Shown: positions 32,499-35,069 of the stretch, one piece after another
Numbering within the stretch: position 1 is the stretch's first letter
Layout: every line of letters starts with the position of its first letter
NCBI GenBank assembly: GCA_022652985.1
Contig: JALCRY010000023.1
Location: forward strand, 1 to 35,069
DNA from: Eubacteriaceae bacterium
GTDB lineage: Bacteria > Bacillota > Clostridia > Peptostreptococcales > Anaerovoracaceae
Reading direction: 5' to 3'
DNA length: 35,069 nucleotides
Program-made: the position numbers and the translations under genes
Notes under the pieces: model-generated
Databases searched by the model: none
The model's input: only the letters and a program-made list of their open reading frames with translations
Told to the model about the DNA's origin: nothing

Positions 32499-33745
32499 TA
32501 TCTCACTTCTCCTTCATCTTTGCCGGTCTCTCCGTTGAGCGGTATACATATGGTGACTCTGCCGCCGCTTCTGTCATTTTCGATCCGGAGCTGATATTTG
32601 GTACCGTAAAAGAATTTAAGCGTCCTGTTGATCCTGTGCAGCTCATATCTGTTTTTTGAACTCAGGACAACATCACTGTCGTTCATAATGTTCTCTATTA
32701 CATCCTCCGGCAGGCCGCTGCCGGTGTCGGCCACAGTAATATATAAATTCTGTTCATCTGACACAAATGAGACAATGATCCTTCCTCCGTCATCGTACGG
32801 TTCTACCGTATACCTGACCGCGTTGTCGATTATCGGTTTAATGATATTCGCAGGACAGGAAACATCAGCATATTCTTCATATGGTTCCACGATGTAATGC
32901 AGTTTAGAGCCAATGCGAATCTTTTCCATTTCAAGATATGTTTCAATGTAGCCCATTTCATGTTGTATATCAGACACGCTTTCCTGCTGCCCGCTGTAGC
33001 TGTAACGCATAAGATGTGAAAGTACATACAGCGCATTCTGCGTTTCCGCGGCCTTTTCCATATAAGCCATATCCGAGATAACGCTGATGTAATCCATTAT
33101 TGCGCGGTTATCAAGAATAAATCTGCTGTTCTCGGCAATAAGCTTATCCATGTTCATCTCGATATCCATTCTCTTCTGCTTTTCGCCGATAAGCGCTTTG
33201 TCCTTAGCTACAAGCTCATCGATCATCAGACTGCTGTAACTCTCGTCCAGCAGATATTCTATAGTCGTCTGAAGCAGCTGGAGGAAAGCCTTGATTTTAG
33301 CTATCGGCAGCGTTTTGATAAAACGTCTTGCCTGCCTCATATCCGTAAAAGCTTCCCAGTCTGTCTTCTGATCTATGACTTTTTCTTCCACTTCCGCCGG
33401 CTTTTTTTCCTCGCAGCAAACCTGACCGCCCAGTATCGCTCCGCAATATACACCATTTAAAGTCAGCGGCACGGCAAAATCCAGCAGTCCGGTATGACAT
33501 CTGTAAATCACAGGCTTTCCATCGATCTCCGCCCTCAGCCCTCCGTGCGCATCACAGATATTGCAAAGATTGGTTTTCCTGCGGACAATCTTGCAGAAAT
33601 CAGTAAAACCGCTTGGCTCAGTTATCGGCATTCCCTTATAATCTACCGTGACAAAACCCATGCCTGTGGCATCGGAAAACTGATTCTGCACTTTCTGCAG
33701 CATTTCAACGTCCAGGATCTCCTGGATCGGTCTAATAGTATTCAT
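32498..33745 (-). CDS. PocR-domain sensor histidine kinase (LytS type), phosphoacceptor His apparently absent
   Basis: A 415-aa cytoplasmic sensor. Residues 8-165 form a PocR ligand-binding domain, with Cys51, 61, 64, 83 and 101 (CNICDAHGG, YRCHTGLLDFAVPL). PocR-type domains respond to diols or glycerol-related ligands in pdu regulators. A coiled linker precedes the His_kinase (LytS) region. The canonical NPHFLFN box reads NSRFILDN at 206-213, with Arg208 where the phosphorylated His should be; the downstream LSHLMRYS and YIETYLEMEKIRIG segments align normally. The ATPase has PIIDNAVRY (Asn308) and VADTGSGLP. The gene shares a transcript with the response regulator. Confidence 0.88.
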   Translation of the reverse strand: MNTIRPIQEILDVEMLQKVQNQFSDATGMGFVTVDYKGMPITEPSGFTDFCKIVRRKTNLCNICDAHGGLRAEIDGKPVIYRCHTGLLDFAVPLTLNGVYCGAILGGQVCCEEKKPAEVEEKVIDQKTDWEAFTDMRQARRFIKTLPIAKIKAFLQLLQTTIEYLLDESYSSLMIDELVAKDKALIGEKQKRMDIEMNMDKLIAENSRFILDNRAIMDYISVISDMAYMEKAAETQNALYVLSHLMRYSYSGQQESVSDIQHEMGYIETYLEMEKIRIGSKLHYIVEPYEEYADVSCPANIIKPIIDNAVRYTVEPYDDGGRIIVSFVSDEQNLYITVADTGSGLPEDVIENIMNDSDVVLSSKNRYELHRINRTLKFFYGTKYQLRIENDRSGGRVTICIPLNGETGKDEGEVR

Positions 33746-33752
33746 TAGTAAT

Positions 33753-33774
33753 AATCCCCCTCGGCAGGGAGATT
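33753..33774 (-). promoter_or_regulatory. Hairpin that hides the kinase ribosome binding site
   Basis: On the minus strand AATCTCCC (33774-33767) pairs with GGGGGATT (33760-33753) around TGCCGA, 8 bp with one G-U. The GGGGG arm is the only ribosome-binding-like sequence before the kinase ATG at 33745, so the folded form would block initiation. Only a transcript starting upstream of about 33774 carries the whole hairpin. Confidence 0.5.
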
Positions 33775-33801
33775 ATATAACAATAAATTACACTTTGTAA
33801 A
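33772..33801 (-). promoter_or_regulatory. Candidate promoter of the sensor kinase/response regulator pair
   Basis: TTTACA (33801-33796), an 18-nt spacer and TATAAT (33777-33772) on the minus strand. Start of transcription would be near 33765, downstream of the 5' arm of the hairpin above, giving a 20-nt leader without that hairpin. Confidence 0.5.
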
Positions 33802-33858
33802 TGGTTTTCAGAATATTCAATGCCTAAATCAGCAATTTATTGCACAAGCAGTCATAAT

Positions 33859-33891
33859 AATCTCTTTTCTGAAAGAGATTGATATTTTTTT
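33859..33891 (+). terminator. Plus-strand terminator-like hairpin upstream of the kinase
   Basis: AATCTCTTT (33859-33867) and AAAGAGATT (33872-33880) form a 9-bp stem with a TCTG loop, followed by GATA and seven T residues (to 33891). In the plus direction no gene ends here, so it would only stop antisense transcripts coming from the kinase region. Confidence 0.45.
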
Positions 33892-34021
33892 GTGCACAAA
33901 AAGATACTTTTTTGCTGTCTTTGTTTTCAGAACTAGAAAATCTAAATAATTTCTATTCCCAGTATTAAAGCAAAAATATTGCTGCCCTGGCAATTTTCCG
34001 CAATACGGAGGCGACGCAGAA

Positions 34022-34051
34022 TAAAAAAACTGCAATTACAATAAATCGCAG
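34022..34051 (-). terminator. Intrinsic terminator downstream of the cobalamin riboswitch
   Basis: CTGCGATT (34051-34044) and AATTGCAG (34037-34030) form an 8-bp stem with one G-U pair and a 6-nt loop, followed by seven T residues on the minus strand. It ends about 60 nt after the aptamer, where a riboswitch expression platform would be. Confidence 0.75.
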
Positions 34052-34104
34052 TCCGTATTTCTGTACTTAAAATCGACATAAAAGAATTTCACCTATTCCC
34101 GAGG

Positions 34105-34285
34105 CATTCTGCATCTATGCAGGTCTCCTGGCTCGCACATCGCCGCATTGCTTTGCCTTCCCAAGTTCCCAATGTCCTCAGTGGCTCAATAAACAATACT
34201 CCATGCATACAGTGGCGGATCCGCACCGGCTTCTGACCGGTTTCCCTCTTAGCTTCCGCTGATACGGAAGAACATAGACCGATAT
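34105..34285 (-). ncRNA. Cobalamin riboswitch
   Basis: The minus strand contains the diagnostic elements in order: AGAGGGAAACCGGT (near 34255), AGCCGGTGCGGATCCGCCACTGT (as separate conserved boxes near 34235-34210), AGCCACTG, GGGAAGGC, and the B12 box GAGCCAGGAGACCTGC (near 34134-34119). The P1 closing stem is TCTATG (34278-34273) with CATAGA (34119-34114). It binds adenosylcobalamin-type cofactors. The nearest downstream gene on this strand, the sensor kinase, starts about 360 nt beyond the aptamer and past a terminator. Confidence 0.95.
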
Positions 34286-34297
34286 TCAATTGGCTGT

Positions 34298-34326
34298 ATT
34301 ATATTCTCATCGAAATTGCCTGTCAA
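34298..34326 (-). promoter_or_regulatory. Perfect consensus promoter for the cobalamin riboswitch RNA
   Basis: On the minus strand TTGACA (34326-34321), exactly 17 nt, and TATAAT (34303-34298). Transcription would start near 34291, about 10 nt before the P1 stem of the riboswitch. Confidence 0.88.
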
Positions 34327-34400
34327 TAAAAGAATATCCCTGTTTCCCGGCATGTAATGTCGGATATGTTCAGAAAAAACATTATATTTACACTCACGTA

Positions 34401-34428
34401 TTGATTTTCAGAAAATTGAGTTTATAAT
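34401..34428 (+). promoter_or_regulatory. Promoter of the aldehyde dehydrogenase gene
   Basis: TTGATT (34401-34406), a 16-nt spacer and TATAAT (34423-34428). Transcription would start near 34435, leaving a leader of about 64 nt before the ATG at 34499. It is divergent from the riboswitch promoter. Confidence 0.65.
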
Positions 34429-34498
34429 AGAACTGTGATACGGCGTAAGTAATACACTTTTACGTTAAATAGTTTTTTATTGCAAGGAGGCAGAAATT

Positions 34499-35069
34499 AT
34501 GAGTGAACATGTAAAACTTCAGGACAAGTACGGCCTATTTATCAACGGCGAATTCAGAGATGCATCTGACGGCGGTACGTTTACGACAACATGCCCTGCA
34601 AACGGCGAAATGCTTGCCACCTGTGCAGCAGCTACAAAAGAAGATGTGGATGATGCTGTAAAGGGCGCCTGGAAAGCTTTCGAAAGCTGGAAAAAGGTAT
34701 CACCAAAAGAAAGAGCTAAGCTCCTTCACAAGATAGGTGACATTCTCGATGAGAACAAAGAATATATCGCTATGGTCGAATCCATGGATAACGGCAAACC
34801 GATCCGTGAGACACTGAACATTGATATTCCTCTTTCAGTAGATCACTTCCATTACTTCGCAAGCTGTATTGAAGCTGACGAAGGTTCGGCATCGCTGCTC
34901 GACAGCAATACTCTCAGCATTATCCTGAGAGAGCCTATCGGTGTTGTAGGACAGATCGTACCTTGGAACTTCCCGTTCTGCATGGCAGCATGGAAACTCG
35001 CACCGGTACTGGCTGCAGGAGACTGCACAGTATTCAAACCATCGAGCGCTACCCCGCTTTCGGTTCTTG
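34499..35069 (+). CDS. NAD-dependent aldehyde dehydrogenase, 5' part
   Basis: The first 190 codons of a classical aldehyde dehydrogenase; the gene runs off the right end. It starts MSEHVKLQDKYGLFINGEF with AAGGAGG 9 nt upstream. Family motifs seen are FINGEF, PANGEMLATCAAATKEDVD, VVGQIVPWNFPF (near residue 150) and KLAPVLAAGDCTVFKPS (near 165-181), which precede the catalytic Cys/Glu region outside the window. It oxidises an aldehyde to the acid and is not CoA-acylating by type. It is divergent from the pdu regulators, so it may detoxify or use aldehydes such as those from diol metabolism, but that link is inference. Confidence 0.93.
   Translation, partial: MSEHVKLQDKYGLFINGEFRDASDGGTFTTTCPANGEMLATCAAATKEDVDDAVKGAWKAFESWKKVSPKERAKLLHKIGDILDENKEYIAMVESMDNGKPIRETLNIDIPLSVDHFHYFASCIEADEGSASLLDSNTLSIILREPIGVVGQIVPWNFPFCMAAWKLAPVLAAGDCTVFKPSSATPLSVL

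Larger units (their letters stand above)
33746..34498. other. 750-nt intergenic region rich in RNA signals, no credible gene
   Basis: From left to right it holds the kinase ribosome-binding-site hairpin and promoter, an AT-rich stretch with a plus-strand terminator-like hairpin, a minus-strand terminator, a cobalamin riboswitch with its promoter, and the divergent aldehyde dehydrogenase promoter. The only minus-strand ORF inside (about 68 codons, TTG start, near 33829-34035) begins in the terminator and looks spurious. Confidence 0.7.

Noticed and set aside
33829-34035. 68-codon minus-strand ORF after the cobalamin riboswitch
   Set aside because: It begins with TTG inside the terminator stem, has no ribosome binding site, and its composition (Lys/Phe/Tyr-rich) looks like translated AT-rich noncoding DNA.
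34022-34290. An EutX/Rli55-like sRNA that sequesters an ANTAR regulator
   Set aside because: No ANTAR-domain protein is encoded here, the local regulator is AraC-type, and I did not find the paired ANTAR-target hairpins after the aptamer.

Overview
The window looks like chromosome of an anaerobic Gram-positive Clostridia-type bacterium. The evidence is the strong AGGAGG-type ribosome binding sites, consensus TTGACA/TATAAT promoters, TPP and cobalamin riboswitches, an NfnAB transhydrogenase, a lone crotonase, an ECF-type ThiT, and a complete B12-dependent diol/glycerol dehydratase microcompartment locus. I see no rRNA, tRNA, IS element, CRISPR or phage gene. Nearly all genes after about 2.8 kb lie on the minus strand.

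Layout. (1) 1-2840: two terminator hairpins from an upstream gene, thiamine pyrophosphokinase, a crotonase on the opposite strand, and a TPP riboswitch with thiT. (2) 2826-7111: an unrecognised 297-aa protein, an NSS-family sodium-dependent transporter and a radical SAM/SPASM-like protein, each apparently its own unit with its own signals. (3) 7112-12001: a cobalamin nucleotide-loop operon, read on the minus strand as TIM-barrel protein, cobT, cobU, cobS, short CobU-like protein, cobC, with a TetR-family regulator just upstream. (4) 12080-14393: nfnA-nfnB with its own terminator. (5) 14533-31320: one long minus-strand pdu-type microcompartment operon. Its order is DUF1097-like membrane protein, pduA, B, C, D, E, G, H, K, J, L, eutJ, pduM-like, N, O, P, S, T, U, V, gldA. 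(6) 31387-33801: a two-component pair, a PocR-domain sensor kinase and an AraC-type response regulator, probably controlling the pdu operon. (7) 33746-34498: a 750-nt intergenic region holding a cobalamin riboswitch with a perfect consensus promoter and an intrinsic terminator, apparently not attached to an adjacent ORF. (8) 34499-end: the 5' part of an aldehyde dehydrogenase gene.

How it fits together. PduCDE dehydrates 1,2-propanediol or glycerol to an aldehyde inside a shell made of PduA, B, J, K, N, T and U. PduGH reactivates the enzyme, and PduO plus PduS regenerate adenosylcobalamin. PduP makes acyl-CoA and PduL makes acyl-phosphate. A glycerol-dehydrogenase-type enzyme closes the operon where PduQ would be expected. 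The cob genes attach the lower ligand to the corrinoid, so cofactor supply, cofactor sensing (riboswitch) and cofactor use lie within about 27 kb.

The most unusual points are the orphan cobalamin riboswitch RNA beside the pdu regulators, the sensor kinase with Arg at the phosphoacceptor His position, a PduM homologue enlarged by a flavoprotein-like domain, and two CobU-like proteins that each lack a different conserved segment. Functions are inferred from sequence reading alone; no database search was run.
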